Translations under genes and position numbers: made by a program
Notes under the pieces: generated by a model
Seen by the model: the letters and a program-made list of their open reading frames with translations, nothing else
Database searches by the model: none
Told to the model about the DNA's origin: nothing
In this document: positions 1 to 8,838 of the stretch, piece by piece
Layout of the letters: every line of letters starts with the position of its first letter
Position numbering within the stretch: the first letter of the stretch is position 1
Assembly (NCBI RefSeq): GCF_000145275.1
Contig: NC_014393.1
Coordinates: 1,116,001 to 1,180,000 of the forward strand
Length of the DNA: 64,000 bases
Reading direction: 5' to 3'
Source: Clostridium cellulovorans 743B
GTDB lineage: Bacteria > Bacillota > Clostridia > Clostridiales > Clostridiaceae

Positions 1-653
1 ACAGTAGTGTAAGCAGGAACTGGTAGGTGATAACCAGCGCCAACTGGAGTATCATTAACATACCATGCAATATTGAAGCCACTACCAGTATGCTCACCTA
101 AATTTTGAACAGCAGTATTAAAAGTTATTTGTTGCCAAACTTTTGGAGAAGCCAATGAAGCTGTAATTGGAGTTGCAACAAGATCTATGCTAGGTACAAA
201 AATTGTGGTAGATACTCTATTATTAGTTTCATTAAATTCTGATATATGATTGTCGCTATCTACTTCGAAGGTAATGGTGTATGTTCCAGGATTCTTAAAA
301 GTATAAGAAAGACTACTATTTCCATTCATTACCGTACGTCCTTCTGGCACTTCTCCATGTCCACCATAACCAACTTGTACATTATTAACATACCATTTAA
401 TATTAAATGATTCGGCGGTTACTCCATTATTTCTGATGCCACTATCAAATAGAATAGCCTCTCCAGTTTTTAATGGTTGTGAATATGTAATAGGAGTAGG
501 GGTTAAATCTGCGCGGGTATTTGCAACTATAGTAGGAACACTAGATGCAGCAAAGGTAGGTATAGGGGTACCTAAGGTAGTAGCAACTAAAGCTGCAGAG
601 AATAGAATACCTTTTAAAAATTTAGTTGTTTTAAATGTTTTTGAAAATCTCAT
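1..653 (-). CDS. Secreted CARDB-repeat protein, partial (C-terminus outside window)
   Basis: The reverse-strand frame is open from an ATG at 653 to the window edge, so at least 217 residues are present and the C-terminus lies outside. A GGAGG ribosome site sits just upstream (about 662-666). The N-terminus is a signal peptide: basic start, hydrophobic stretch, and an A-x-A-like end near residues 34-36 (TFAAS). Two CARDB-type beta-sandwich units follow, each with the pattern W(Y/F)VN(D/N), G(G/S)NS..YTF, PGTY(T/K)ITFEVD and N..NN. The same pattern occurs in the neighbour at 763-1593, so the two are tandem paralogues. CARDB domains are found in extracellular adhesins and carbohydrate-active proteins; no catalytic domain is visible here. 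Function beyond extracellular binding or structure is unknown. Confidence 0.85.
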   Translation of the reverse strand, partial: MRFSKTFKTTKFLKGILFSAALVATTLGTPIPTFAASSVPTIVANTRADLTPTPITYSQPLKTGEAILFDSGIRNNGVTAESFNIKWYVNNVQVGYGGHGEVPEGRTVMNGNSSLSYTFKNPGTYTITFEVDSDNHISEFNETNNRVSTTIFVPSIDLVATPITASLASPKVWQQITFNTAVQNLGEHTGSGFNIAWYVNDTPVGAGYHLPVPAYTT

Positions 654-667
654 ATAAAAACCTCCTT

Positions 668-700
668 TATATACTGTAAATAAGGTATTCACAGTATATA
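668..700 (-). promoter_or_regulatory. Dyad next to the ribosome site of the first CARDB gene
   Basis: Ten-base arms TATATACTGT (668-677) and ACAGTATATA (691-700) are perfect inverted repeats separated by 13 bases. The dyad ends only a few bases from the GGAGG of the downstream CARDB gene. It could be an operator or an mRNA hairpin that limits ribosome access. The other CARDB gene has no equivalent. Confidence 0.45.
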
Positions 701-762
701 TATAAACTCTTTTTGACTAAAGTAATTTCATACCTATATCTTATCAGCGTTATTACTTAAGT

Positions 763-1593
763 TTAGTTAGTAACTGTAATATACATTGATGTTTTGTTAT
801 TTTCTTCAAAGGCTTCATTTATACCATATCCAGCATCGACTTCCACGGTGATCTTATACGTTCCTGGAGTTCCAAAGGTGTAATCTAGTGCACTGTTACC
901 GTTGTCCACAGTACTGTGACCAGGAATTGAATTATGACCACCGAAGCCTACAGGAGTATCATTAACATACCATGCAATAGCGAAGTCACCACTATTTTGG
1001 TAGCCTGTGTTCTTCACACTTGTGTTAAATGTTATTTTTTGCCAAACTTTTGGGTAAGCTAATGAACTAGTGATTTGTGTTGGCTCAAGATCTACTGGAT
1101 ATATAAAAATATATGTAGTAACAGAATTGTTAGCTTCATTTTGTTCTGCAAGTTGATTATCAGCATCTACCTGAAAAGTTATTTTATATGTTCCTGGTGA
1201 GTTAAAAGTATAAAGAAGTTGGCTATTACCGTCCATCACTGTTGTATGACTTCCTATTCCATTGTGTGGCCCATAAGCAACTTGTATATCATTAACAAAC
1301 CATTTTACATTAAATCCAGATGTAGGTAGATAACCCCAATTTTTAACTCCACTATCAAAAAGCATTACTTGTCCAACTGTTTGTTGCTGTTGACAAGAAA
1401 TAGGTGTTGGATACACATCTGGACGCAAATCAGGTAAAGGTCTAGGTCCACCTATAGGGCCAGTGTAACCTGGTAGAAGAGATGTACCAGCATATACAGG
1501 TAGACTTGTGCATAAAGTAGTAGCGATTAGAAGGGTAGAAAGTGTAAGCTTTCTAAAGAATCCATTAGTTTTTAATGTTTTTAATAATCTCAT
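763..1593 (-). CDS. Secreted protein with two CARDB domains
   Basis: This is 276 residues starting at ATG 1593, with AGGAGG about 9 bases upstream. A signal peptide occupies about residues 1-36, with a likely cleavage after PVYAG. After a short Pro-rich linker come two CARDB units, roughly residues 55-165 and 170-276, each with W(F/Y)VND, GHN.IPGH-like, GNS.L.YTF and GTYKIT(F/V).VD motifs. It is a close paralogue of the gene at 1-653 and lies upstream of it with a 109-bp gap, so the two may be co-transcribed. It has no sortase motif, dockerin or enzyme domain. A likely role is an extracellular binding or scaffold module; this is inferred from the domain only. Confidence 0.88.
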   Translation of the reverse strand: MRLLKTLKTNGFFRKLTLSTLLIATTLCTSLPVYAGTSLLPGYTGPIGGPRPLPDLRPDVYPTPISCQQQQTVGQVMLFDSGVKNWGYLPTSGFNVKWFVNDIQVAYGPHNGIGSHTTVMDGNSQLLYTFNSPGTYKITFQVDADNQLAEQNEANNSVTTYIFIYPVDLEPTQITSSLAYPKVWQKITFNTSVKNTGYQNSGDFAIAWYVNDTPVGFGGHNSIPGHSTVDNGNSALDYTFGTPGTYKITVEVDAGYGINEAFEENNKTSMYITVTN

Positions 1594-1760
1594 AAAAAAC
1601 CTCCTTTTAGTACGTTATTCTTTTATAAAAAATGGGCAATAACCCAAATTTCAGGGTATATAAAATTATACCAATTATAAAGAAATCTGTATTGTATAAA
1701 AACGACACAACAATGAAATTTATCCTAAAAGTTACTTGGATTAGTCACTAAAACATGCTT

Positions 1761-1846
1761 CTAACATACACTTTATATACTATCTTACACCTTATATTCC
1801 AGCTTACACTTTATGCTCTAACATATAACGACTCTCCTAACATACA
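1761..1846. repeat. Degenerate short tandem repeat, about 19-bp period
   Basis: Five copies of a CTAACATACA / CTTACACTTTATA-like motif begin near 1761, 1784, 1803, 1818 and 1837. They lie between the AraC gene's stop and the promoter side of the CARDB pair. The copies are imperfect and the spacing varies (23, 19, 15, 19 bases). No function is evident. Confidence 0.4.
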
Positions 1847-1847
1847 A

Positions 1848-2726
1848 TTATCCCTCTAGCCTATACTTACTTGGAGAACATCCGATGGCCTTAATAAATT
1901 CTCTATTAAAATAACTTATATTATTAAAGCCAACATTTCTAGCGATATCAGCTATTTTCCAATCAGTTTCTGTTAGCAGAGTGCAACTCTGTAATATTCT
2001 ATGGCGTATTACGTATGCAATTGGTGATATATTCATCACTTCCTTAAACGCATGGCAAAATTGTCCTTCACTCATTGGTAGGATTTTTGCTAAGGCCATT
2101 AAGGTGATTTCTTCTTTATAGTTTTCATGTATATAATTTAAAACTGGTTGCATTCTTTCTAGCTTATAGTTTCTATTTTTTCTTCCCTGAGGAGCTAATG
2201 CCACTGAATTTTTATAGCATAGATGCCATATCTCAAAAATTTTACTTTTTAAAAGTAATTCATTTTCAGATACATTTTCATATTTAAGGTCATCCAGTTC
2301 ACTTAGTAACTTCATCACTAATCTTTGCCATTCTTCTTCACATTTAAAGTAATTTTCAAAGACTAAATCTCCTTCTAAAATAGGATAAATAAATTTAGAA
2401 TATGTAGAGCTTTGTTTGTTATGACCAAAAAGATTTGGATGAAATAACACTACACAAGCCTCGCAAGGCATACCGTTGAAAGATCTGGCAGCGTGAAGCT
2501 GATTGGAGTGAATAAATAGTCCTTCTCCCGCTTTAACGCAGTATTCTTTATCTTCAATAGAGTATAAAATTGCTCCACTTAGTATATAAACAAATTCAAA
2601 TTCAGAATGCCAGTGTAGGTAGAAAAAGTTTTCTAGTCCTTCAGCATAGTTTAAATGTCGGATTGCTATGGGGATAAGGGCTGTTCCGTGAGTAGCTTTT
2701 TCTTTAAGAAGTATCTTTGATTTCAA
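1848..2726 (-). CDS. AraC-family transcriptional regulator
   Basis: This is 292 residues from a TTG start at 2726; an AGGTGA ribosome site fixes that start. The N-terminal half (about 20-120) is a cupin-like sugar-sensing domain with HWHSEFEFVYI and an IHSNQLH segment. The C-terminal 100 residues are a double helix-turn-helix, ending with the AraC signature NISYFNREFIKAIGCSPSKYR. It is divergent from the GH31 gene at 3190, with 463 bp between the starts, so it probably controls that glycosidase in response to a sugar. The ligand cannot be told from sequence. The family assignment is firm; the target is inference. Confidence 0.9.
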   Translation of the reverse strand: MKSKILLKEKATHGTALIPIAIRHLNYAEGLENFFYLHWHSEFEFVYILSGAILYSIEDKEYCVKAGEGLFIHSNQLHAARSFNGMPCEACVVLFHPNLFGHNKQSSTYSKFIYPILEGDLVFENYFKCEEEWQRLVMKLLSELDDLKYENVSENELLLKSKIFEIWHLCYKNSVALAPQGRKNRNYKLERMQPVLNYIHENYKEEITLMALAKILPMSEGQFCHAFKEVMNISPIAYVIRHRILQSCTLLTETDWKIADIARNVGFNNISYFNREFIKAIGCSPSKYRLEG

Positions 2727-3189
2727 ATTATCACCTCAGTTTTAATGTCCGCAATATTGTGTTATTAATTATCTGTTTATATATAATCTCAATGGAAAAA
2801 GATTATTATAATACTATTATAAGCAGGCAAGTAAGTGTAAACAATACCAAACTTATTTATGTTATGGTAAATATTCGATATGATTAATTAAATTAGGCAA
2901 ATATATTGATTAAAGCTTGAATAATGCATAGTAGAATTTTTCATTCAATAATATTGTATTACTAATTAACAATTTACTTAAAGTATCAAGGAGAGTTTCT
3001 TAATATAATACAATTATAGGTGAATCCAATAAAAGTAAAAGGCAGCTAAAAATTTTTCCATATTTAAGTCAAAACATGGAATGGTAGATGTTGTAGGCAA
3101 TTTTAATTGAGTATTGGTGATCTATATATGGAAATAATAGAAACAGAATTTAAGATATAAAAATTTCGATAGAATAGGGGAGAAATAAA
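2727..3189. other. Intergenic region between divergent AraC and GH31 genes
   Basis: These 463 bases are very A+T-rich and contain no convincing gene. They must hold the divergent promoters. A TATAAT-like hexamer lies in TTAATATAATAC near 3000-3012, but I see no matching -35. I found no clear long palindrome that could be named as the AraC site. The GH31 ribosome site GGGGAG is at the right end. Confidence 0.5.
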
Positions 3190-5259
3190 ATGAGGTTTAC
3201 CCAAGATGGAAATCGTTTGATTGCAAAATCAGGTTCAGAAACTATATGGATAGAACCATGGGGTGCAAATTCACTTCGTGTTCGTATGACAAAAGAAGCA
3301 ATTATGGATGCTAATGATTGGGCATTAATTGATAAGCCAGAAGCAACTACAGCTAAAATTGCCATTGAGGACATTGAGTTAATAGAGCCTTGGATTAAAG
3401 AGGAAGATAGAGCAAGTCGTGCTCAAAAAACACAAACAGCTTCAATACAAAATGGTGAGATTATTGCTGTCTTTAATGGAGAAGGCTGGCTTACTTTCAA
3501 AAATAGTGATGGTAAAATACTTACCGAAGAATACTGGAGAGATAGAAATCGTATTGATAGGTATTGTGTTCCACTTCGTGTTGAAGCAAGGGAATTAAAG
3601 CCTATTACTGGAACCAGTGATTACAGCTTAACTCTTCGTTTTGAAGCTTATGAGGATGAAAAAATCTTTGGGCTTGGTCAATACCAAGAAAAAGTTTTAA
3701 ATAAAAAGGGCGCAACTTTAGAATTAGCACACCGTAACTGTCAAGCTAGTGTACCATTTATGATGTCAAGCCGTGGCTATGGTTTCTTGTGGAATAATCC
3801 TGCTATTGGAACTGTAACCTTTGGAACAAATCGTACTGAGTGGTCTGCAAAGAGTACTAAAAAATTAGATTACTTCATTACTGCTGGTAAAACACCTGCT
3901 CAAATTGAAGAGCAATATGCAAATGCAGTTGGAAAAGCTCCTATGATGCCTGAGTATGGGCTAGGTTTTTGGCAATGTAAGCTTAGATATCGCAATCAAG
4001 AAGAATTGATTAATGTTGCTAGAGAATATAAGCGCCGTGGCATTCCAGTAGATGTGATAGTTATAGACTTCTTCCACTGGACAAGACAAGGAGATTTCAA
4101 ATTTGAACCAAGAGACTGGCCAAATCCTGATGCAATGATAGCAGAATTAAAGGAAATGGGTACTGAACTTATGGTATCTGTATGGCCAACAATTGATAGC
4201 CGTTCTGAGAATTATGGAAAAATGGCTAGTGAAGGATATTTAATCTCCGCTGATAGAGGTTTGAATATCAATATGAACTGGATGGGGGAAACAGTATTCT
4301 TTGATGCTACACATCCAGGGGCAAGAGATTTTGTATGGCAAGTTTCTAAGAAAAATTATTATGATAAAGGTGTTCGTATCTTCTGGTTAGATGAAGCAGA
4401 ACCAGAGTATGGACCTTATGATTTTGATAACTATAGATACTATCAAGGTCCTGCACTACAATGCACTAATATATATCCTGCTATGTACGCAAAAGGTTAT
4501 TATGACGGAATGGTTGCAGAAGGACAAGAAAATGTATGTAACTTAGTTCGATCTGCTTGGGTTGGCAGTCAAAGATATGGTGCACTTATATGGTCAGGAG
4601 ATGTTTCTTCCACTTTTAGAGCAATGAGAGAACAATTGCAAATCGGTCTTAACATGGGTATCGCAGGTATTCCATGGTGGACAACAGATATCGGAGGCTT
4701 CTTAGGTGGATATGTAGAGGATAAGAATTTCCACGAATTATTACTTCGTTGGTTTGCTTTTGGAGTATTCTCACCAGTATTCCGTCTTCATGGAGAACGT
4801 GTTCCTCATATTGAACCAGAACAAGCAGTTATTGATGGTGTAGCTCAAATGATGACAGGCAGTGCTAATGAAATCTGGAGCTATGGTGAACAAAACTATG
4901 AGGTTATGAAAAATTACATCGATATGAGAGAAAGACTTCGCCCATATGTTAGAGAATGTATGAAGGAAGCTCATGAAAAGGGAACTCCAGTTATGAGAAC
5001 TATGTTCTATGAATTCCCAGAGGATTCTGCTTGCTGGACTGCTGATACACAATATATGTTTGGGCCTGATATTTTAGTAGCACCTATATTAGAATTAGGT
5101 GAAAGAAGTAGAGAAGTATATCTTCCTAAAAATCAACTTTGGAAGAATCCTAAGACTAATGAAGTTTTTGAGGGTGGGCAAACAATCACTGTTGATGCTC
5201 CAATCAATGAGATTCCTTTATTTATGAGAGCGGAAAAGGAACATCCTATATATTTATAA
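3190..5259 (+). CDS. GH31 glycoside hydrolase, probable alpha-xylosidase
   Basis: This is 689 residues with no signal peptide, so it is cytoplasmic. It has the GH31 (beta/alpha)8 barrel: YGLGFWQCKLRY opening the barrel, WFAFGVFSPVFRLHG near the end, a nucleophile Asp at about 401 in FWLDEAEPE, and an acid/base Asp at about 471 in WSGD. The FHWTRQGDFKFEPRDWPNPD segment resembles alpha-xylosidases of the YicI/XylS branch, which remove alpha-xylose from xyloglucan oligosaccharides. Alpha-glucosidase activity cannot be excluded. The divergent AraC regulator and the cellulase further along suit a role in plant-polysaccharide use. A terminator follows at 5319-5348. The start is supported by GGGGAGAAATAAA before the ATG. 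Confidence 0.9.
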   Translation: MRFTQDGNRLIAKSGSETIWIEPWGANSLRVRMTKEAIMDANDWALIDKPEATTAKIAIEDIELIEPWIKEEDRASRAQKTQTASIQNGEIIAVFNGEGWLTFKNSDGKILTEEYWRDRNRIDRYCVPLRVEARELKPITGTSDYSLTLRFEAYEDEKIFGLGQYQEKVLNKKGATLELAHRNCQASVPFMMSSRGYGFLWNNPAIGTVTFGTNRTEWSAKSTKKLDYFITAGKTPAQIEEQYANAVGKAPMMPEYGLGFWQCKLRYRNQEELINVAREYKRRGIPVDVIVIDFFHWTRQGDFKFEPRDWPNPDAMIAELKEMGTELMVSVWPTIDSRSENYGKMASEGYLISADRGLNINMNWMGETVFFDATHPGARDFVWQVSKKNYYDKGVRIFWLDEAEPEYGPYDFDNYRYYQGPALQCTNIYPAMYAKGYYDGMVAEGQENVCNLVRSAWVGSQRYGALIWSGDVSSTFRAMREQLQIGLNMGIAGIPWWTTDIGGFLGGYVEDKNFHELLLRWFAFGVFSPVFRLHGERVPHIEPEQAVIDGVAQMMTGSANEIWSYGEQNYEVMKNYIDMRERLRPYVRECMKEAHEKGTPVMRTMFYEFPEDSACWTADTQYMFGPDILVAPILELGERSREVYLPKNQLWKNPKTNEVFEGGQTITVDAPINEIPLFMRAEKEHPIYL

Positions 5260-5318
5260 ATTTCATGGTGAGCCTAGAAAACAAAGCTATATTTGATATG
5301 TTTATAAGTTTTATATTG

Positions 5319-5348
5319 AAACCCTCGATGGATGCGTCGGGGGTTTTT
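5319..5348 (+). terminator. Rho-independent terminator after GH31 gene
   Basis: Stem AAACCCTCGA pairs with TCGGGGGTTT (one G-T pair) around an 8-base loop, followed by a short T run. Confidence 0.85.
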
Positions 5349-5394
5349 AACATAAAATTTTAAAATTAATTGTAATTAGTTTGTTTTGTATCTA

Positions 5395-5438
5395 TTTTAC
5401 AACTATTTTACAACTAATTTGAAAGATTATTATATAAT
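5395..5438 (+). promoter_or_regulatory. 11-bp direct-repeat operator candidate plus -10 of the OmpR-type system
   Basis: TTTTACAACTA occurs twice back to back (5395-5405 and 5406-5416), an exact 11-bp direct repeat of the kind OmpR/PhoB-family regulators bind. A TATAAT (5433-5438) follows, so the second repeat covers the -35 position, as in activated promoters. A near copy lies before the secreted-protein gene (7594-7615), which suggests autoregulation plus control of that target. Confidence 0.6.
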
Positions 5439-5497
5439 GGATATATGAATTAACATTCATTGAATAGATATTAAGTTGCTGTACTAGGGGGATAAAA

Positions 5498-6154
5498 TTG
5501 AAAATAAATATTTTAATCATAGAAGACGAAGAAGCAATTTCTAATTTAATAAAGATAAACTTGACTATGGCTGGTTATGAAAGTCGGCAAGTATTTGATG
5601 GCTTGGAAGCTTTAAACTTGCTTAAAGAAGAATCTTTTGATCTGATACTCATGGATATTATGCTGCCAGGGATGGATGGTTTTGAATTAATGAAAAGAAT
5701 AAAAGACTTAAATATACCAGTTATATTTCTTACAGCTAAAAATGGACTAGCAGATAAGGTGAATGGACTTAAAGCTGGTGCTGAAGACTATATTGTTAAA
5801 CCATTTGAAACAGTTGAACTATTGGCAAGGATTGAAGTAGTCTTAAGACGATATTCTAAAAATAGTAATTGTATAGAATTTAAAAGCTTGCAGATATATG
5901 AAGATAAAAGGATTATAAAAAAAGATGAAGAGACGATAGAACTCACTTTAAAGGAATTTGAACTTATGCTTTTACTTGTGAAAAATAAAAATATAGCTTT
6001 ATCAAGAGAATATTTACTAGAAAAAATATGGGGTTATGAATATATGGGAGAAACAAGAACAATAGATACTCATATTCAAAAGGTAAGAAAAAAGCTTAAT
6101 ATTGCAGATAACATAAAAACTGTATATAAAATTGGATACAGATTAGAGGAGTAA
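5498..6154 (+). CDS. OmpR/PhoB-family response regulator
   Basis: This is 218 residues from a TTG start after GGGGGATAAAA. The receiver domain (1-115) has the acidic pair ED at about 9-10, the phospho-acceptor Asp at about 53 in LILMDIMLPG, and the conserved Lys in YIVKPFE. The C-terminal winged helix (about 130-218) has ELTLKEFELMLLL and RTIDTHIQKVRKKL, typical of OmpR-type DNA binding. The histidine kinase follows after 5 bases, so they form one operon. The tandem repeat upstream (5395-5416) and its copy at 7594 are its likely binding sites. The signal sensed is unknown. Confidence 0.93.
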   Translation: MKINILIIEDEEAISNLIKINLTMAGYESRQVFDGLEALNLLKEESFDLILMDIMLPGMDGFELMKRIKDLNIPVIFLTAKNGLADKVNGLKAGAEDYIVKPFETVELLARIEVVLRRYSKNSNCIEFKSLQIYEDKRIIKKDEETIELTLKEFELMLLLVKNKNIALSREYLLEKIWGYEYMGETRTIDTHIQKVRKKLNIADNIKTVYKIGYRLEE

Positions 6155-6159
6155 TAGAT

Positions 6160-7587
6160 ATGAAGCTTTGGCTGAAAATATATCTTTTTTCTTTACTATT
6201 ACTTATATTTACTTTAAACATAACTGGATTTGGATTGATACAAAAACTTCATAATAATCTATTAGAAAAAGAAGTTGAGAAGTGTATTTCAGAACAAAAA
6301 TTTGCTTCTAGAGAATTAAGAGGTAATTCTAGATCTTTACAAAAAAACTATACAGATGTATCTCCTGATATAAATAACTTAATAAGTACTTTAATTAGTG
6401 AATATACTAGTTCCATTGACTATGAAGCTGGGCAGCATGGGGAGATACAAATTTTAGACAAGCAGAATAAAATACTATACTCCGATGTAGAGTTTCCAGT
6501 TTCAAGCGAAAAGAAAGAATTGGAAAATCTTTCTTTAGGAACATTCAATTACATTATAAGAACATTGAATGACAAGCAGTATTTATATATCAGTAGTTTA
6601 GTCAAGGTATATAATATTCCAGTAAAAATACACTATGCTAAGGATATTTCAAATATATACATTGAAAAAATCAATTACTATACTCTTTTTGTAAAATTAG
6701 ATATTTTAATTTGTTCTATTTTTGCTGTATTTATGTTTTTTATAAGTAGGTTGATAACAAAACCAATAAATACTCTAATAGATTCCACTCAAAAAATATC
6801 TTTAGGTCAGTATTCTGAAAGGTTAAGAATAAAATCAAAGGATGAATTTAATGTTCTTTCAGGTCATTTTAATCTAATGGCTCAAACAGTAGAAGATAAA
6901 ATAAATGAACTAGAAGTATCTAATATTGAAAAAGAAACCTTCATAAATAATTTAACTCATGAACTTAAGACGCCTTTAACTTCTATAATTGGATATGCTA
7001 ATTTAATAAGAACATCAAAATATAATGAAGAGTTATTTTTTCAAGCAACGGATTACATTTATAAAGAGGGAAAAAGACTTGAGCAAATGTCTTTTAAGTT
7101 GATGGATTTAATCTACGCAAAGACTCAGGATGTTAAATTAACACCTGAAAAAATAATGCCAATAATAGTTGAAGCTGAAAAGGCACTGCTTGTGAAACTT
7201 AAGGATAAAAATATAGATTTAATTATTGAAGGGGAAGATTGTATATTAGATATGGACAAAGATTTGCTTAAGATGGCATTGTGTAATTTAGTGGAGAATG
7301 CTATAAAAGCATCTACTAATAATTCTAAAATATATTTAAAAGTATCTGATTCACATAATAAAACCTCCATATCTATAGTGGATTGGGGCTCAGGAATGGA
7401 TAAAGAACATCTGGATAAGATATGGCAGCCTTTTTATGTAGTTGATAAAGCAAGATGCAGAAAAAACAATGGAGCAGGTATTGGTCTTTCCATATGCAAA
7501 AAAATAGCAGAAGTACATAGTGCAGATATTATAATAAATAGTCAATTAGGCAGAGGCACAGAAGTAACCATAATTTTTAGTAGATAG
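6160..7587 (+). CDS. Membrane sensor histidine kinase
   Basis: This is 475 residues. One membrane helix lies at about 5-27 and another at about 175-198, bracketing an extracellular sensor domain of about 145 residues. A HAMP linker (about 200-250) leads to a HisKA domain with His 267 in NLTHELKTPLTSIIG. The ATPase domain has the N box (LVENAIKAS), DWGSGM and GAGIGLSICKKI. It partners with the response regulator just upstream. The extracellular domain has no recognisable ligand family. Downstream is a secreted protein that shares the operator-like repeats. Confidence 0.93.
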   Translation: MKLWLKIYLFSLLLLIFTLNITGFGLIQKLHNNLLEKEVEKCISEQKFASRELRGNSRSLQKNYTDVSPDINNLISTLISEYTSSIDYEAGQHGEIQILDKQNKILYSDVEFPVSSEKKELENLSLGTFNYIIRTLNDKQYLYISSLVKVYNIPVKIHYAKDISNIYIEKINYYTLFVKLDILICSIFAVFMFFISRLITKPINTLIDSTQKISLGQYSERLRIKSKDEFNVLSGHFNLMAQTVEDKINELEVSNIEKETFINNLTHELKTPLTSIIGYANLIRTSKYNEELFFQATDYIYKEGKRLEQMSFKLMDLIYAKTQDVKLTPEKIMPIIVEAEKALLVKLKDKNIDLIIEGEDCILDMDKDLLKMALCNLVENAIKASTNNSKIYLKVSDSHNKTSISIVDWGSGMDKEHLDKIWQPFYVVDKARCRKNNGAGIGLSICKKIAEVHSADIIINSQLGRGTEVTIIFSR

Positions 7588-7593
7588 ATTAAA

Positions 7594-7648
7594 GTTTACA
7601 ACTACTTTACAAGTGGAATAAACTTCTGAGACATCTAAATTTTATACT
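7594..7648 (+). promoter_or_regulatory. Second copy of the OmpR-type direct repeat, with -10 candidate
   Basis: GTTTACAACTA (7594-7604) and CTTTACAAGTG (7605-7615) are adjacent 11-bp units closely matching the repeat before the response regulator gene. A TATACT (7643-7648) could be the -10. The repeat-to-minus-10 gap is 27 bases here against 16 at the first site, a difference of exactly one 11-bp turn. Confidence 0.5.
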
Positions 7649-7698
7649 TAAAGAGTGGTAAGTATTTACACACAATAAAAGTATATGGAGGAATTATT

Positions 7699-8511
7699 AT
7701 GAGTTCTAAAAAAGTAATGGCAGTATTATTAGCTGTAGGAGTGGTAGCATCTACTTCTGCTATGGTTAGCAAAATCAATATTAAAGAGGTTTTTGCAGAA
7801 AGTATAAAACAAAATGTTGTATATACTAAAGAAGATACTACAACAGCTTCTCAAGATGATGGTACAGGGAAAGTAACTGGTGCTGAGGAGGAAGTCTATA
7901 AAGAAAGAACTTTAGATATTCTAAAAAATTATTTTAACATATCAGTTGAAGAAAATGAAAATTTCAAGTTTAGTGCATGTATATTAAATGAAAAAACTTT
8001 AGATGTAATACAGTTAAAAGAACAAGAATGGGTGCAGGAAGCATATGACAAGAAGGAGATTTCTAAGGAAGAATATGATAAACGAATGGCTGACATTGAA
8101 AGAAATTATAATGGACTCAAAGAGAGAGTAAAAAAATTAAAACATGGACTGGTTCAAGCTACATGGTTTGGTGAAAATAAATGCTATATGTTTGACTTTA
8201 ATGAAAATACAAAGGAAGTAGACTTTGTAATGGTTAATGAAGGTAATCCAGCAGAATCAGATGTTCCATTAACAATTAGTGAAGAGCAATTAAAAAATAC
8301 AGCTGAGGATTTCATTAAGCAAAATAAGTTAGCAGATATAGAAAAACCTAAATGTATATTTGTAAAAGGAAAGCATATTTTCTATGAAGATGAAAATGAT
8401 TCAGCTAAAAAAGCAGAGATAAGCATTAATCCATTTACAGGTAAGGTATGGAGCTTTGCAGTAAAAGGATATGCAGATTTAGAGTATAATACGGCAATTA
8501 ATAAAAAATAA
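7699..8511 (+). CDS. Secreted protein of unknown function linked to the OmpR-type system
   Basis: This is 270 residues. A hydrophobic N-terminus (MAVLLAVGVVASTSAMVS) is a signal peptide or anchor. The mature part is highly charged. Its middle (about 105-155) is rich in Lys/Glu and probably helical. The end, with INPFTGKVWSF after a K-A-E-I-S strand, resembles the closing strand of PepSY-like domains; that resemblance is weak. It follows the two-component genes and has the same direct repeat in its promoter, so it is probably an output of that system or a modulator of the kinase on the cell surface. I do not recognise the family. A terminator follows at 8570. Confidence 0.75.
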   Translation: MSSKKVMAVLLAVGVVASTSAMVSKINIKEVFAESIKQNVVYTKEDTTTASQDDGTGKVTGAEEEVYKERTLDILKNYFNISVEENENFKFSACILNEKTLDVIQLKEQEWVQEAYDKKEISKEEYDKRMADIERNYNGLKERVKKLKHGLVQATWFGENKCYMFDFNENTKEVDFVMVNEGNPAESDVPLTISEEQLKNTAEDFIKQNKLADIEKPKCIFVKGKHIFYEDENDSAKKAEISINPFTGKVWSFAVKGYADLEYNTAINKK

Positions 8512-8569
8512 ACAAGGTTAGTAAGAATGAAGTAATAGAGCCTTAATATAAATTATATTTAAGTAATAG

Positions 8570-8612
8570 AGGAGAACCAAGTTCTGATGAAAGAGGTTTT
8601 CCTTATTTTTTT
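8570..8612 (+). terminator. Terminator after the secreted-protein gene
   Basis: AGGAGAACC (8570-8578) pairs with GGTTTTCCT (8595-8603, one G-T pair), followed by TATTTTTTT. The remaining bases to 8838 show no gene. Confidence 0.75.
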
Positions 8613-8838
8613 GTTTGAAGAGGCGTGTTAATGATAAATCTTAGCATAAACGATAGAGAGTTGTACTATTAGTCATTGATTTTATTTTGATAAGTCTGTT
8701 TTTATAAGTAACAATGACATACCAAAAGTAATAATGTATTTACAAAATATGTTACAATAAAATTAGGAAGATATTTTAGTAATAGAAAAATAGTAGTTTG
8801 CAATGGGGATTATTACTTGAATAATGGGAGGCAATAAT

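Noticed and set aside
436..657. Plus-strand reading frame opposite the first CARDB gene
   Set aside because: It is the antisense of a clearly coding, signal-peptide-bearing frame.
3150..3374. Minus-strand reading frame over the GH31 start
   Set aside because: Antisense shadow of the GH31 gene; no start signal of its own.
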